This document shows positions 32,385-32,419 of a stretch of DNA of 32,419 bases, piece after piece. Made by a program: the position numbers and the translations under genes. This stretch comes from Pirellula sp. (lineage in GTDB: Bacteria > Planctomycetota > Planctomycetia > Pirellulales > Pirellulaceae). The stretch lies in assembly GCA_025459275.1 (NCBI GenBank), contig JALOQW010000003.1:1-32419 (forward strand), written 5' to 3'. Under the pieces are notes generated by a model. The model did not search any database, was not told the DNA's origin, and saw only the letters and a list, made by a program, of their open reading frames with translations. Every line of letters starts with the position of its first letter. Within the stretch, counting starts at the first letter, position 1.

Positions 32385-32419
32385 CTTTTTAAATAAAAAA
32401 AAGTACCCCCTAAGTTTGC

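Larger units (their letters stand above)
31501..32419. other. AT-rich block with Bacteroidota features to the right edge
   Basis: Long A and T runs replace the GC-rich texture; for example 32,341-32,400 has 10 G/C in 60 bases by my count. Besides the hybrid ORF end, the promoter, terminator and inverted repeat listed separately, I see no convincing gene. Plus-strand frames at 31,966-32,172 (Arg/Lys-rich, 68 residues) and 32,147-32,377 lack family similarity, and the second crosses the terminator. Confidence 0.7.

Overview
Most of this window (about 1-31,490) reads as the chromosome of a planctomycete, probably of the Pirellulales/Pirellulaceae type. The signs are moderate-to-high GC, few Shine-Dalgarno sequences, many secreted or lipoprotein genes (PDZ/DUF4214-like, PEGA, FGE-like, lipase-like), a Tat-exported Gfo/Idh/MocA oxidoreductase, a DUF3467 protein, archaeal-type phosphoglycerate mutase, a PilM/N-PilO-like operon, and palindromic intergenic repeats of the sort common in that group. 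The lineage is inferred from gene style, not from a marker phylogeny.

Layout. 1-3.1 kb: the 3' part of a PDZ protein gene, convergent with a large lipase-like lipoprotein gene. 3.2-5.2 kb: rsmD, divergent from a secreted cyclophilin-like protein. 5.25 kb: tRNA-Leu(CAG). 5.4-8.9 kb: a tightly packed + strand run of a CrtI-like oxidoreductase, nusB, a tandem DUF3467 protein and maf. 9.1-9.9 kb: a phytanoyl-CoA dioxygenase-like gene. 9.9-12.25 kb: a minus-strand operon of queF, a sugar isomerase/epimerase-like gene and a haloalkane-dehalogenase-like hydrolase, joined by 1-nt and 4-nt overlaps and divergent from queE at 12.4 kb. 13.1-16.5 kb: a repeat-rich zone around one COG0523 metallochaperone gene. 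It holds paired palindromic repeats and a decayed copy of the 3' end of queE. 16.5-19.5 kb: FGE-like protein, apgM, mscL. 19.7-22.4 kb: PEGA lipoprotein, HExxH lipoprotein, GNAT-like protein. 22.6-26.7 kb: glgC overlapping a GGDEF gene, then an ABC-2 permease overlapping a SCO1-like gene. 26.8-31.5 kb: a minus-strand operon (upstream to downstream) of PilM/N-like, PilO/GspC-like, degenerate PGI-like and Gfo/Idh/MocA genes.

At about 31,480-31,500 the DNA changes abruptly to AT-rich sequence that looks like Bacteroidota. This includes a promoter of the TTTG-N17-TAnnTTTG type and an intrinsic terminator. The break falls inside the PilM-like gene and produces an in-frame hybrid ORF. A chimeric contig is the simplest explanation; a genuine transfer cannot be excluded from sequence alone.

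I saw no CRISPR array, transposase, integrase, rRNA gene or recognisable defence system. The least explained elements are the queE fragment with its neighbouring palindromes, the active-site-less PGI-like protein in a pilus operon, and the promoter-terminator unit at the right end.
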